NCBI RefSeq assembly: GCF_000472285.1
Contig: NZ_KI421413.1
Coordinates: 243,167-307,166, forward strand
Direction of reading: 5' to 3'
DNA from: Desulfuromonas sp. TF
Lineage (GTDB): Bacteria > Desulfobacterota > Desulfuromonadia > Desulfuromonadales > ATBO01
DNA: 64,000 nt
Positions 20,964 through 30,502 of this stretch are shown piece after piece. Numbering within the stretch: the first letter of the stretch is position 1; every line of letters begins with the position of its first letter. A program made the position numbers and the translations under genes. Under the pieces are notes generated by a model, which was given only the letters and a program-made list of their open reading frames with translations, was not told where the DNA came from and searched no databases.

Positions 20964-21445
20964 GGCAACATCCCATCCCTGTGAAAGATTTATTGCCTAC
21001 CGGCAAAGGAACCGCAGGAAGTTTTAGCCTCCCTGTCCGAACGGACACCATCTCCCGTCAAGGAAAATGGCGGTCCGCGCCAACTGCTGAAAATATCCAT
21101 GCCAATCAACCTCCCGTTGAAGACTGCGAAATCTGCGACAATCTTCCTCTCATCCCCGGTCAAAAACCGTAACATGAATTCATGCAAATCCTGATTTAAG
21201 TAACATTCGATGCGTATACATGTCAACCGAAAACTGCACACTGTATACACATTTGAAACACCGTTACAGGATGAATTTATCCTTCCAGGACCTCCGGATT
21301 CATCTTAAAATATAGCCCTCCCCTTATAGTTTCAATAAAAAATCCCCTCAGTTGCTTTCAACGCCATTTTCTGTTAGTTTTGCGGCTGATTAACTCTTGT
21401 GAGAATCACCCATTTATTCTTCCGGTCCGGGAAAGTATACGAAAT
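20964..21445. promoter_or_regulatory. frdC-tgt divergent control region with paired GTATAC sites
   Basis: The 480-base gap shows no credible gene. GTATACA at 21214-21220 and TGTATAC at 21242-21248 are an inverted pair of the six-base palindrome GTATAC, 28 bases centre to centre, close to three helical turns. GntR/FadR-type regulators often bind GTATAC-containing palindromes, so this could be an operator for frdCAB, but that is inference. The stretch 21300-21370 is AT-rich. Confidence 0.35.
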
Positions 21446-22555
21446 ATGTTCACATTCGATTTGCTCGCCGTCGATCCATGCTCCGCCGCCCGTCGCGGAC
21501 GCGTAACCACGCCGCACGGGGTGATCGAGACCCCCATCTTCATGCCGGTCGGAACCCACGCTGCCCTCAAGGCCATGACTCCTGCCCAGGTGGAGGAAAC
21601 GGGGGCCCAGATCATCCTCTCCAACACCTACCACCTGCACCTCAAGCCCGGAGAGGGGCTGGTTCAGAAGGCCGGGGGGCTGCACCGGTTCATGAACTGG
21701 TCGAAGCCCATCCTGACCGACAGCGGCGGCTTCCAGGTCTTCTCCCTTCCCAAAAAGAAGATCACCGAGACGGGGGTCTACTTTCGCCATGAGGTCACCG
21801 GCGAAGAGATTTTTCTCGGCCCCAAGGAAGCCACCGGTATCCAGAACGCACTAGGCGCAGACATCATCATGGCCTTTGATGAGTGCATCCCCTATCCGGC
21901 CACCCATGAATACGCCGCGGCTTCCATCAAAAAGACTCTGCGCTGGGCCGAGCTCTGCCTGGCGAGCCAAAACCGGCCGGAGCAGGCCCTCTTCGGCATC
22001 GTTCAGGGGAGCGTCTATGAAGATCTGCGCAGGGAGTGCGCCCGGGAGCTGACCGCCATGGGCTTTCCCGGTTACGCCATCGGCGGGGTGAGCGTCGGCG
22101 AGGGGCTCGATCTGCTCAAGAAGGTGGTCGATTATACCGCCCCCTTTCTGCCGGAGGATAAACCGCGCTACCTCATGGGGGTGGGGCTGCCCGAGGACAT
22201 TCTGGAGAGCGTCCAGCGGGGAATGGACATGTTCGACTGCGTCATTCCCACCCGCTATGCCCGGAGCGCCACCCTGTTCACCAGTCGCGGCAAGATCCGC
22301 CTCACCCACCGCCGCTACCGCCGCGACTTCTTCCCTGTCGACGCCGCCTGCGACTGCTACTGCTGCCGGAACTTCACCCGCGCCTACCTGCACCACCTGT
22401 ACAACGCCAACGAGATCCTCTCGGCGACCCTGGCCGCCATTCACAACGTCCATTTCTATCTGGAGATGATGCAGGGCGCCCGGAAAGCCATCGAGCAGGG
22501 CGTGTTCGTGGATTTCAAGGAAGATTTTCTGGGACGGTACGGGAGCGAAACGTAG
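21446..22555 (+). CDS. tgt: tRNA-guanine transglycosylase
   Basis: Exchanges guanine-34 for preQ1 in tRNAs with GUN anticodons on the way to queuosine. The 369 residues from MFTFDLL include catalytic Asp92 in LTDSGGFQVFSL, DCVIPTR near residue 265, and the zinc site CDCYCCRNFTRAYLHH. The frame is open upstream to 21380, but the protein family starts at MFTFDLLA, so ATG 21446 is chosen. No queA, yajC or secDF neighbour is present; the gene stands alone, divergent from frdC. Confidence 0.96.
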   Translation: MFTFDLLAVDPCSAARRGRVTTPHGVIETPIFMPVGTHAALKAMTPAQVEETGAQIILSNTYHLHLKPGEGLVQKAGGLHRFMNWSKPILTDSGGFQVFSLPKKKITETGVYFRHEVTGEEIFLGPKEATGIQNALGADIIMAFDECIPYPATHEYAAASIKKTLRWAELCLASQNRPEQALFGIVQGSVYEDLRRECARELTAMGFPGYAIGGVSVGEGLDLLKKVVDYTAPFLPEDKPRYLMGVGLPEDILESVQRGMDMFDCVIPTRYARSATLFTSRGKIRLTHRRYRRDFFPVDAACDCYCCRNFTRAYLHHLYNANEILSATLAAIHNVHFYLEMMQGARKAIEQGVFVDFKEDFLGRYGSET

Positions 22556-22708
22556 CTATCAGCTGCAAGCTGCAAGCTGCAAGCTGCAAGCTGTCAGCTG
22601 TCAGCTGTAAGCTGTAAGCTGAACCTTTCGTGATTTTGGACTTTGGATTTACTTACAGCTTATAGCTTATAGCTGAACTTCTAGCTTGAAGCTGATAACT
22701 GACAGCTA
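22556..22708. repeat. AAGCTGC heptamer array with inverted half
   Basis: It begins right after the tgt stop and fills the whole gap to the next gene. The first half is eight or so tandem 7-mers: agctgca four times, agctgtc twice, agctgta twice. After a roughly 35-base spacer the second half carries the inverted words tacagct, tatagct, tatagct, tgaagct, gacagct. The halves can fold on each other into a long imperfect stem. Confidence 0.85.
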
Positions 22709-23497
22709 ATGAGCGAAGCGAATTCTACAGAGCGGCTTGATCCGGGTCTGGCCCGGCGGCTGCACGGGGCTCTTACCGCCGGCCCGGATGAGCTCTTTCA
22801 GCTGGTTCAGGACCCGTCTCACGAGGTCCTGCGGGCTCTGCTGAAGAATCCCCGGCTGGGGGAAGATCACCTTCTGTCCCTGCTCAAACGCCGCGATTTG
22901 TCCGAGGACCTGCTCAAAGCCGTCTTCCGCCTGGAAAAGGTCGACGCCAGCCACCGTCTCAAGGTCGCCCTGGTCTTCAATCCCGGCACCCCCGGAGCGG
23001 TGGTCCAGACCCTCCTCCCCCAGCTCTACCTCTTCGAGCTGGCCAATCTCTGCCATCTCCCCGGAGTCACCCCCGATCAGAAGGTCGCCGCCGAGCGGGT
23101 GATCATTCAGCGCCTCCCCACCACTGCTCTGGGGAACAAGCTCACCCTGGCGCGGCGGGGAACGGGCGCCGTGGTCGCTGAACTGTTCAAGGAAGGAGAT
23201 GCGCGGCTGATCGAGGCGTGCCTGCTCAATTCCAGACTCAAGGAGGCCGCCATTCTTCAGTTTCTAGGCAGCAGCCGAGCCACGGCGGAAACCATTTCCG
23301 CCGTCGCCCGCCACCCGAGATGGAAAAGCCGCCCCAATATCAGGCTCGCCATCCTCAAGACCCCCCACACTCCAGCGGTCTGGTTCACCCTCTTCCTCCC
23401 CGCTCTCCGGATCCCCGAGCTCAACAACCTTCTAACCTCCCGAAGGCTCACCCCCAGACAGAAGATGCTGGTGGAGGAGGAGCTGAAAAAGCGGTGA
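22709..23497 (+). CDS. Hypothetical alpha-helical protein
   Basis: Soluble 262-residue protein, not recognised. It is leucine- and alanine-rich with repeating amphipathic helices of about 30-35 residues (for example HEVLRALLKNPRLGEDHLLSLLKRRDLSEDLLKAVFRLEKV), which suggests a HEAT- or LRV-like solenoid. No catalytic motif, signal peptide or membrane segment was seen. The ATG at 22709 abuts the heptamer array and lacks a ribosome site, so a later start such as TTG 22738 is possible. Codon usage matches the neighbours. Solenoids of this type usually act in protein-protein contacts. Confidence 0.75.
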   Translation: MSEANSTERLDPGLARRLHGALTAGPDELFQLVQDPSHEVLRALLKNPRLGEDHLLSLLKRRDLSEDLLKAVFRLEKVDASHRLKVALVFNPGTPGAVVQTLLPQLYLFELANLCHLPGVTPDQKVAAERVIIQRLPTTALGNKLTLARRGTGAVVAELFKEGDARLIEACLLNSRLKEAAILQFLGSSRATAETISAVARHPRWKSRPNIRLAILKTPHTPAVWFTLFLPALRIPELNNLLTSRRLTPRQKMLVEEELKKR

Positions 23498-23644
23498 GGG
23501 ACGCCCCGTCCCCCTTCCCTTAGATATCTTCCTAACTGGAGCAGAAGGTGTTGGGATGAAACTCTCTGATACATTGAAATTTCCCGACAATCATGTTTAA
23601 TAAGTCAAAGCCTGCAATCCCATCCCCTTAACCGGAGTACCTTA

Positions 23645-24040
23645 ATGACGAAAGAGACGGAACGCAAGGTCCTGATTGTTGAGGATGATCCCGTCGTTTG
23701 CAGGCTGACGGCAAATCTGCTCGAAAAAGAGAGGAACCTTAAAGCCCAATGCGCGACCAGCGGTGAAGATGCCGTCCGGGCATGGCGAGATGGAAAATTT
23801 GATGTGATCCTGATGGACATCCGGATGGAAGGGATGGACGGCATTGAAACGGCAAAACTGATCCGGGAACTGGAGAGGACATACGGCAGAAAGCGGGCTA
23901 AAATAATCGCTTACAGTGCCATCGCGGATCAGAACACCATCGAAAGCAGCTTCGAAGCAGAATTCGACGATTTCATATCCAAGCCAAGCACCCTGGCCAA
24001 AATCATGGACAAAATAGACCACTCCCTCTCCACCCATTAG
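23645..24040 (+). CDS. Stand-alone response-regulator receiver
   Basis: Single CheY-like receiver domain of 131 residues with no output domain. The acidic pocket is VEDDP, the phospho-acceptor Asp is in DVILMDIRMEGMDG, and the conserved Lys is in FDDFISKPSTL. The usual Thr/Ser after beta-4 is Ser in IIAYSAIAD. It must act by protein contact or as a phosphorelay shuttle. No kinase gene is adjacent; the nearest in this window is the receiver-kinase hybrid at 34231. Confidence 0.88.
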   Translation: MTKETERKVLIVEDDPVVCRLTANLLEKERNLKAQCATSGEDAVRAWRDGKFDVILMDIRMEGMDGIETAKLIRELERTYGRKRAKIIAYSAIADQNTIESSFEAEFDDFISKPSTLAKIMDKIDHSLSTH

Positions 24041-24150
24041 CGACCCCTCGCCTCCTACGCCATTGGGGCAGGCTCCCCTTGAACCGACGAGCTCGATCCC
24101 GAATCATTCCGCCATTGTCGTAATTAAGCCTTTGTGAGCGGATGCGGGTA

Positions 24151-25134
24151 TTATATCGTACACCCGCTCTGAGTTGCTACGGGTCCGATCCCAAGAGTCA
24201 GTGCCGCCGCCCCGAGGATCCCGGCGTCATCACCCAATTCTCCGTTGACGACCTTCATGCGCTGAGCGGGGATCTCAAACGCCCGCCGTGAAAGCTCCCC
24301 TTCCAGAGCCGGGCGAAAGAGATCGAGGCTTTCACTGGCTCCGCCGCTGATCACGGCGCCTTCCAGGTTGAGCAGATTCGCGATCCCTGCCAGGACCTGT
24401 CCCAATCGGCGTCCCGCCTCATCCAGCGCAGCCAGGGCCACTCGATCACCCCGGAGGGCCGCTACGGCAACCTGGTGGCTGGTAAGCTCTTCCCGGGCTA
24501 GACCCCTCAAACTGCTCATTCCGCCGGCATTGAGGAATTCCTGAACGGATCTGACAATCCCTGTTGCCGAGGCATACTGTTCGAGACAGCCGCGGGAGCC
24601 GCAGACGCAGAGGCGCCCCTCCGGCTCGACGGTCATGTGACCCACTTCTCCCGCCGCACCGTCCGCCCCTTCCCATAGCCGCCTTTCGAGTACAAGTCCT
24701 CCACCCACGCCGGTCCCCAGGGTGAGGGTGATGAACGATCTGAAATTTCTTCCTGCCCCGAACAGCGCCTCACCAAGCGCGATGATATTGGCATCGTTAC
24801 CGAGGGTGATGGGAAGACCCAGCCGCTCCTGCAGAAGTGCCGCGAGAGGCGCATTGTTCAGGGAGGGCAGATTGGGGCTGACTCGGACGATGCCTTCAGG
24901 GGCTATGATTCCCGGCACTCCCATCCCCAGGGCTTCCGCCTTGAGACCCTGCTTTTCGGCAACGACGCAGAGTTCGCGGCAGAAAGCAATCAGACGATCC
25001 AGAAATTGCTCCAGACCTTCCTCCATCCGGGTGGGCATACGAAAAACGGAGGACAGCACTCCCTCGGAGGTGACCAGCGCGCCGCGGCAATTGGTTCCGC
25101 CCAAATCAATGCCGATCACCGCCTTTTGACTCAT
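24151..25134 (-). CDS. ROK family sugar kinase (glucokinase-like)
   Basis: Cytosolic ATP-dependent hexose kinase of the ROK family, 327 residues. It shows the phosphate-binding VIGIDLGGTNCRGALV near the N-terminus, the sugar-contact region LGNDANIIALGEALFGAG, GTGVGGGLV, and the ROK zinc motif EGRLCVCGSRGCLEQYASA. Glucose is the most likely substrate, but the specificity is inferred. Its ATG overlaps the exbD stop by four bases (ATGA), so it is co-transcribed with exbB-exbD although no functional link is obvious. Confidence 0.9.
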   Translation of the reverse strand: MSQKAVIGIDLGGTNCRGALVTSEGVLSSVFRMPTRMEEGLEQFLDRLIAFCRELCVVAEKQGLKAEALGMGVPGIIAPEGIVRVSPNLPSLNNAPLAALLQERLGLPITLGNDANIIALGEALFGAGRNFRSFITLTLGTGVGGGLVLERRLWEGADGAAGEVGHMTVEPEGRLCVCGSRGCLEQYASATGIVRSVQEFLNAGGMSSLRGLAREELTSHQVAVAALRGDRVALAALDEAGRRLGQVLAGIANLLNLEGAVISGGASESLDLFRPALEGELSRRAFEIPAQRMKVVNGELGDDAGILGAAALTLGIGPVATQSGCTI

Positions 25135-25544
25135 GGCTTCTCCCCCCGACTTTCGGTGGCAATGGCAAGTTTTCCGAAACCGGCCTCGCGAGCTGCATCC
25201 ATCAACTGCACCACCTTTCCATGCCTCGCCTCTTCGTCTGCCAGAAGGAGGAAGGTCATGGTCCGTGCCTTTTCACCGTAGCCACTGAGGCGGCGGCGCA
25301 GTTCTTCCAGCTCAACGCGTTCTTCATTAAAGGTAATCTCGCCACTCCTGGAGAAATATACCTTGATTTCCTCCTGTGGCTTTTCAGCCATTTGAGAGGA
25401 GGATTCGGGAAGCTTGATTGAAATCCCAGGGGTTTCCACAAAGGTGGTGGATATCATGAAGAAGATGAGCAGGAGAAAGACCACGTCCACCATAGGGGTC
25501 AGTTCGACCCTGGGATCTTCTCGCCTCTTGCGAATAAAGGCCAT
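25131..25544 (-). CDS. exbD: ExbD/TolR family biopolymer transport protein
   Basis: 137-residue single-pass protein with a short cytoplasmic N-terminus and one membrane helix (LTPMVDVVFLLLIFFMISTTF). The Asp within that helix is the family's proton-relay residue. The periplasmic domain covers the remainder. With ExbB it forms the proton-driven motor that energises TonB- or Tol-type outer-membrane processes. No tonB or tolB/pal gene is next to it, so the partner is unknown. Confidence 0.92.
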   Translation of the reverse strand: MAFIRKRREDPRVELTPMVDVVFLLLIFFMISTTFVETPGISIKLPESSSQMAEKPQEEIKVYFSRSGEITFNEERVELEELRRRLSGYGEKARTMTFLLLADEEARHGKVVQLMDAAREAGFGKLAIATESRGEKP

Positions 25545-25547
25545 TCG

Positions 25548-26147
25548 TCACTCCCCCAGCAGATCGACCATGTGCAGGGAATATTCCTCCATCTCCAGAA
25601 CCATTCGATCCACCCGGCTGGTGAGATATTTATGAAGCAGAATGGTGGGAATCGCCACGGTGAGGCCGGCGGCCGTGGTAATGAGGGCCTTGGAAATTCC
25701 ACCGCCCAGAGTAGCCGGAGTGCCTCCCCCCTGAGCGGAGATTATCGTGAAAGCCTCGATCATGCCCAGCACGGTCCCCAGCAATCCGAGCAGAGGAGAA
25801 ATGGTTGCGATTGTCCCGAGAAGGCCCAGATAGCGTTCCAGGGGAGCGGCTTCCCGTCCGCCAACTTCTTCCACAATCGTCTTGATCTGCTCCCGGGGCC
25901 GCCCCGCACTGCGAAGGGCTGAAACCAGAATGCGGGCCAGGGGAGTGCCGGTCCTCTGACAGACGATAACCGCCTCCTCGATCCGGTTCTTCCTTACCAA
26001 ACTTTCCACCTCCCTGACCATCGCTATGGTCCCCCTGCCCAGGCGGAACAACGTCCATACCCTCTCGAAAAAAATGGCCAAGGCCAAAACGGAGCAGAGC
26101 AGGATGGGATACATGAGTGGCCCGCCCTTTTGGAATATCTCCAGCAT
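25548..26147 (-). CDS. exbB: MotA/TolQ/ExbB proton-channel family protein
   Basis: 199-residue inner-membrane protein with three transmembrane segments: about residues 12-32, and the MotA_ExbB block LGLLGTIATISPLLGLLGTVLGMIEAF followed by AAGLTVAIPTILLHKYL. It is the partner of the exbD product, three bases downstream, and forms the stator channel. The start is ATG at 26147. First gene of exbB-exbD-ROK kinase. Confidence 0.92.
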   Translation of the reverse strand: MLEIFQKGGPLMYPILLCSVLALAIFFERVWTLFRLGRGTIAMVREVESLVRKNRIEEAVIVCQRTGTPLARILVSALRSAGRPREQIKTIVEEVGGREAAPLERYLGLLGTIATISPLLGLLGTVLGMIEAFTIISAQGGGTPATLGGGISKALITTAAGLTVAIPTILLHKYLTSRVDRMVLEMEEYSLHMVDLLGE

Positions 26148-26224
26148 GTTACGAATCCGCCTTTCTTAAAGCATCACTGAATCGCCATAGAGTAACATAA
26201 AACCGATTGGAACAAAAAGATGAA

Positions 26225-26515
26225 CTATTTAGAGGGATGGAGGGTTTCGACAGGTCTCTTGGAATCATCCTTCGTGGCCTCCATCTCTCGGCGCAGCCTG
26301 TTGAGCTGGCGATTCAACTGGGTAATCTTCATGGCGCTGAACAGGGCTGCCAAGATGAACCCGAGAAAAAAGATAAAGATGAGGATCAAAAAAAGAGGCA
26401 TTGGAGGCGTTCGATAGCTGAAGAAGATGATCTGCACAGATTGGGCATTGTTGATGCTGAAAATAAAGAGCACCAGAAGAATAACAGAGGCAAGAAGGAT
26501 ACGAAGAGTTTTCAT
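26225..26515 (-). CDS. lapA: LapA (DUF1049) family membrane protein
   Basis: 96-residue protein with two membrane helices (LLASVILLVLFIFSINNAQSV and LFLILIFIFFLGFILAALF) and a charged coiled-coil tail (LNRQLNRLRREMEATKDD). It matches the LapA/DUF1049 family, which in E. coli acts with LapB in controlling LpxC and lipopolysaccharide level. No lapB homologue is next to it. Its ATG overlaps the HIT gene stop by four bases (ATGA). Confidence 0.85.
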   Translation of the reverse strand: MKTLRILLASVILLVLFIFSINNAQSVQIIFFSYRTPPMPLFLILIFIFFLGFILAALFSAMKITQLNRQLNRLRREMEATKDDSKRPVETLHPSK

Positions 26516-27009
26516 GGGCGTCTCTCGTCAAAGGCGTGTGCAAGAAGTTCGTAGGTTGCCTCGATGTGCTGGGGAATGACCCGTACATCGGAAAAGACCG
26601 GCATGAAGTTGGTGTCGCCGCTCCAGCGCGGCACAATGTGCATGTGGAGATGATCAGCCACCCCCGCTCCGGACTCCCGACCAAGATTCATACCGACATT
26701 AAACCCGTGGGGCGCAACTTTCTCTTGCAGCACGTTGCGGCAGAGAACCAGAAAACGGTGCATCTCCAACGCTTCATTCTCGGTGAGGTCATTAAGATCG
26801 GCGATGTGCCGATAGGGAGCGATCAGGAGATGGCCGTTAGAATACGGATACTTGTTCATGATGATGAAGGCATGCTCTCCGCGTCGAAGGACATGGCGCT
26901 TCCGATCCTCACCCCGGATCTCCCGAATGCAGAAGATGCAGCCTTCTTCCGGCGAGTTTTCGTCTCCGGCGATATAAGCCATCCGCCAAGGGGCCCAAAG
27001 CTGTTTCAT
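26512..27009 (-). CDS. HIT family nucleotide hydrolase
   Basis: 165-residue HIT protein with the triad HLHMHIVPRW and an N-terminal CIFC motif that probably binds zinc with later ligands. Members hydrolyse AP4A-like dinucleotides or AMP conjugates. The start MKQLWAPWRMAYI at ATG 27009 is typical of a bacterial/archaeal HIT subgroup; the ribosome site is GGGAGA. The frame extends a further eight codons upstream to 27033. Translationally coupled to lapA. Confidence 0.92.
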   Translation of the reverse strand: MKQLWAPWRMAYIAGDENSPEEGCIFCIREIRGEDRKRHVLRRGEHAFIIMNKYPYSNGHLLIAPYRHIADLNDLTENEALEMHRFLVLCRNVLQEKVAPHGFNVGMNLGRESGAGVADHLHMHIVPRWSGDTNFMPVFSDVRVIPQHIEATYELLAHAFDERRP

Positions 27010-27077
27010 GGTTTGTCTCCCTGGGAACTTCAAGAGATCCCTGGCTCCCGATTACGGTGCTCTGCATATTAAATGAA

Positions 27078-27569
27078 TTATTCCAATGGAATAATCCGTC
27101 CCTCTATCCGATCGTTCACCTCAAGGATGCCGACGGAATGGTATGGCGCCCGTCTGCAGTCAGTGGGGCTTCCGGGATTGAAGAAGAGTATTCCATCCCT
27201 GCGATGACAAACGGGCTGGTGACTGTGGCCATAAACAATACAATCGAGGCGCTCCCCATGAAACTCCCTGAGAATGCGATCCTCAATTCTGTCGGGGCAG
27301 CCCCAACCGTGGATCAGTCCAATGCGAAAAGTGCCTGCCTCAATGATCTTGCTGATGGGGAGGCCTCGAACCGGAGGATCCATGTTACCCCGCACGACAT
27401 GAACGGTTCGGCCGGTAAAAGCGGCCAGCACATCCGGATTAATTATATCGCCGGCATGAAGGATCATATCGACTTCCCGGAAACAGCCGTTCAGCAGGTC
27501 CTGAAGAAAGGAAATACCCTGACCGGGATCCTGGATATGCGTATCGGAAAGTACGCCGATTTTAAACAT
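27078..27569 (-). CDS. YfcE/MJ0936 family metallophosphoesterase
   Basis: 163-residue calcineurin-like phosphodiesterase. The metal-binding set is complete: GVLSDTH, HAGDI, RGNMD, HG (IHGWG), YGHSH. Characterised relatives cleave phosphodiesters in vitro; the physiological substrate is not known. ATG 27569 starts at MFKIGVLSDTH; the longer open frame to 27746 adds a leader with no family similarity. Confidence 0.9.
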   Translation of the reverse strand: MFKIGVLSDTHIQDPGQGISFLQDLLNGCFREVDMILHAGDIINPDVLAAFTGRTVHVVRGNMDPPVRGLPISKIIEAGTFRIGLIHGWGCPDRIEDRILREFHGERLDCIVYGHSHQPVCHRRDGILFFNPGSPTDCRRAPYHSVGILEVNDRIEGRIIPLE

Positions 27570-28092
27570 GAAAACTCCAATTGTGAAATTTCGATAGAGC
27601 ATCCAAGTATAACAAAAGATGTCCGGGAAAAAAATGCTGTATTCCTGGATCAGTTCAGGTGTTTCCCTGCTTCCTGATTCACTATGGCTAAAAACAGCCA
27701 ACAAGACGGGCATCTGCCACCCTCTCAGAGCCTCATTTGATTTCATTTATCAGAAGTTTGCCTTGACGGCCCTGAATCTAAAGGTATCCTCAGAAGGGTT
27801 ATGCAATAATCCACTCTTGGCACCTACGTTGCTTAAGCAAGTAATCTGTTCCCGGCGGGTATACCAAACAGAGTTTCTTCCAGATGCGGTTCTCGAGAGA
27901 TTCTGCTTGACAGGCCATCACAGGTGCGAGTATTTTTATATTTAATATTACTAAATTTTTTTCTAGACATACTTCAGAACTTTTCCCAAGCACACAATGA
28001 AAATAACGTTGTATCTGATGTGGAACCATTTCGCACATAGGGTATCCTTTAAGGCAAATTAAAAAATCAATTACAAGGGAGGATGTTGAATC
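27570..28092. promoter_or_regulatory. Upstream region of maeB with a candidate promoter
   Basis: No credible gene is seen in these 520 bases. A possible sigma-70 promoter for maeB is TTGACA at 27907-27912, 18 bases, then TATTTT at 27931-27936. The following 27940-28060 is AT-rich and would be a leader of about 150 bases. The minus-strand promoter of the phosphoesterase gene should be near 27600-27760. Confidence 0.3.
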
Positions 28093-30354
28093 ATGTCCAA
28101 ACGTCAAGACGCCCTGGATTATCACAGCTCAGGCCGTAAAGGAAAAATCGAAGTCGTTACCACAAAGCCCTGCGCCACCAGCCGGGACCTGTCCCTCGCC
28201 TACAGCCCCGGAGTCGCCGAGCCTTGTCTGGAGATCGAAAAAAACCCCAATACCGCCTACGAGTATACCGCCAAGGGAAACCTCGTGGCCGTCGTCTCCA
28301 ACGGAACCGCGGTTCTCGGGTTGGGAGATATAGGCGCCTTGGCTGGGAAACCGGTCATGGAAGGCAAAGGAGTCCTGTTCAAGCGTTTCGCCGATGTCGA
28401 CGTTTTCGATATCGAACTCGACACCAAGGATTCCGACGAGATCATCCGCACCGTCAAACTCCTCGAGCCGACCTTCGGCGGCATCAACCTGGAAGATATC
28501 AAGGGTCCCGAGTGCTTCTACATCGAGGAAGAGCTCAAAAAGATCATGAACATCCCCGTCTTCCACGATGACCAGCACGGCACGGCCATTATCGCCGCCG
28601 CCGGGATGCTCAATGCCCTCGAGATCGTCGGCAAGAAGATCGAGGACGTTAAAATGGTGGTCAACGGGGCTGGTGCCGCCGGAATCGCCTGCGCCAACCT
28701 CGCTATATCCCTCGGCATCAAGAAAGACAATGTCATCCTCTGTGATACCAAAGGGGTTATCTACAAGGGACGCACCGCCGGGATGAACGACTACAAGGAG
28801 CGCCTGGCCGCCGAAACCGACGCCCGCACCCTGGAGGAGGCGATGGTCGGCGCCGACATATTCTTCGGCGTTTCGGCCAAAGGAGCCGTCACCACCGAGA
28901 TGTTGCGCTCCATGGCCAAGGACCCGGTCGTCTTCGCCATGGCCAATCCGGACCCTGAAATCACTCCGCCCGAGGCCAAGGAAGTGCGCGACGACGTCAT
29001 CATCGGCACCGGACGCAGCGACTACAACAACCAGGTCAATAACGTCCTGTGTTTCCCCTTCCTCTTCCGCGGAGCCCTGGACACCCATGCCAGCGCCATC
29101 AATGAGGAAATGAAGCTGGCGGCGGTCAAGGCCCTGGCCGACCTCGCCAAGGAGGACGTCCCCGATTCGGTGCGCAAGGCCTACGGCAACGTCGAGATCA
29201 GCTTCGGTCGTGAATATCTCATTCCCAAACCCTTCGATCCACGCGTCCTTCTCCATGTCGCCCCAGCCGTTGCCCAGGCGGCCATGGACAGCGGAGTTGC
29301 CCGCCGTCCGATTTCCGATATGGAAAAGTACGTGGAGCAGCTCGAAGCTCTGCAGGGCCGCTCCAAGGAGATTATGCGGACGCTGATCAACAAGGCCAAG
29401 TCCGACCCCAAGCGGGTGGTCCTTCCTGAGGGGGAAGAAGACAAAATCCTTCGTGCCGCCCAGATCCTCATCGACGAGAAGATCGCCATTCCTATCCTGC
29501 TCGGCGACAAGGAGGAAATCTACAACCGGATCGAGGAACTCGGTCTCGACCTCAACGGCGTCCAGATCATCGACCCGATGACCGATTCCAGACGGGGCGA
29601 ATACATCGACGCTTTTTTCGAGCTTCGCCAGCGCAAAGGGGTAACCCGTGCCGAAGCCAAGCGCCTTATCAAGAAGAACCGCAACTTTTACGGGGCGATG
29701 ATGGTCGAGAAGGGCGATGCGGATGCCCTCCTCTCGGGAATCGCGCACCATTACCCCGATACCATTCGTCCGGCCCTTGAAATCATCGGAAAACAGGATG
29801 GTCTCTCCAAGGTTCACGGGATGTACATGCTGGTCTTCAAAAAGGATGTCGTCTTCTGCGCCGATGCCACGGTGACCATAGAGCCGACCGCCGAGGAGTT
29901 GGCCGAAACCGCCATTCTCTCGGCACAGAAAGCCAGGCATTTCGAGGTTGAGCCTAAAGTGGCCATGCTCTCCTTCTCAAACTTCGGCAGCACCGAGCAC
30001 CCCTTGACCCTTAAGGTCAAGCGTGCCACTGCCCTGGTCAAGGAGCAGGCCCCCGACCTCATCGTGGACGGCGAGATGCAGGCTAACGTTGCTCTCGACC
30101 CGGAACTGGTAGCCAACCAGTATCCCTTCTCCGCGCTCAAGGGAGACGCCAACGTTCTGGTCTTCCCCGACCTGCAGTCGGGCAACATCTGCTACAAGCT
30201 GCTCATCAAGCTCGGCGGCGCCGAATCGGTGGGGCCGATCCTTATGGGGATGAAGAAGCCGGTGCACGTCCTGCAGCGGGGGGACGACGTGGCCGACATC
30301 ATCAATATGGCCGCGGTCGCCGTGGTCGACGCCCAGGAAGCGGCCAGGGCATAA
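28093..30354 (+). CDS. maeB: NADP-dependent malic enzyme with phosphotransacetylase-like domain
   Basis: Oxidative decarboxylation of malate to pyruvate and CO2. The 753 residues are the MaeB fusion: a malic-enzyme half (1 to about 430) with [10 protein letters not shown]-type [38 protein letters not shown], the NADP fold [15 protein letters not shown] and FHDDQHGTA, then a phosphotransacetylase-like half (about 430-753) containing [15 protein letters not shown] and [12 protein letters not shown]. In studied fusions the PTA half is regulatory (acetyl-CoA binding) and lacks PTA activity. GGGAGG lies 8 bases before the start. Confidence 0.96.
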   Translation: MSKRQDALDYHSSGRKGKIEVVTTKPCATSRDLSLAYSPGVAEPCLEIEKNPNTAYEYTAKGNLVAVVSNGTAVLGLGDIGALAGKPVMEGKGVLFKRFADVDVFDIELDTKDSDEIIRTVKLLEPTFGGINLEDIKGPECFYIEEELKKIMNIPVFHDDQHGTAIIAAAGMLNALEIVGKKIEDVKMVVNGAGAAGIACANLAISLGIKKDNVILCDTKGVIYKGRTAGMNDYKERLAAETDARTLEEAMVGADIFFGVSAKGAVTTEMLRSMAKDPVVFAMANPDPEITPPEAKEVRDDVIIGTGRSDYNNQVNNVLCFPFLFRGALDTHASAINEEMKLAAVKALADLAKEDVPDSVRKAYGNVEISFGREYLIPKPFDPRVLLHVAPAVAQAAMDSGVARRPISDMEKYVEQLEALQGRSKEIMRTLINKAKSDPKRVVLPEGEEDKILRAAQILIDEKIAIPILLGDKEEIYNRIEELGLDLNGVQIIDPMTDSRRGEYIDAFFELRQRKGVTRAEAKRLIKKNRNFYGAMMVEKGDADALLSGIAHHYPDTIRPALEIIGKQDGLSKVHGMYMLVFKKDVVFCADATVTIEPTAEELAETAILSAQKARHFEVEPKVAMLSFSNFGSTEHPLTLKVKRATALVKEQAPDLIVDGEMQANVALDPELVANQYPFSALKGDANVLVFPDLQSGNICYKLLIKLGGAESVGPILMGMKKPVHVLQRGDDVADIINMAAVAVVDAQEAARA

Positions 30355-30380
30355 ATTACCGAACAGCAGCAGAGAAAAAG

Positions 30381-30410
30381 AGGGGGGGAGCCGGCGGCTC
30401 CCCCCTTTTC
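30381..30410 (+). terminator. Terminator of maeB
   Basis: AGGGGGGGAGCCG, then CGGCTCCCCCCTTTTC: a strong G/C stem with a tiny loop and a short T tail, 27 bases after the stop. Confidence 0.75.
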
Positions 30411-30502
30411 CATCTTTTCCTTTCCATGTCCGTTCAATCCTGCTAAACTTCCGCGACAAAAAATCCAGTTTTTATATTTTCGCAAAATATCAGAGGTTTT
30501 CC

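Noticed and set aside
20990-21250. 86-codon minus-strand frame upstream of frdC
   Set aside because: No ribosome site, crosses the paired GTATAC sites, and has no recognisable sequence.
27799-28125. 108-codon minus-strand frame before maeB
   Set aside because: AT-rich spacer, overlaps the maeB start, no motif or ribosome site.
28129-29940. 603-codon open frame on the minus strand
   Set aside because: Antisense of maeB, whose motifs are unmistakable; the antisense product is low-complexity Gly/Asp/Val.
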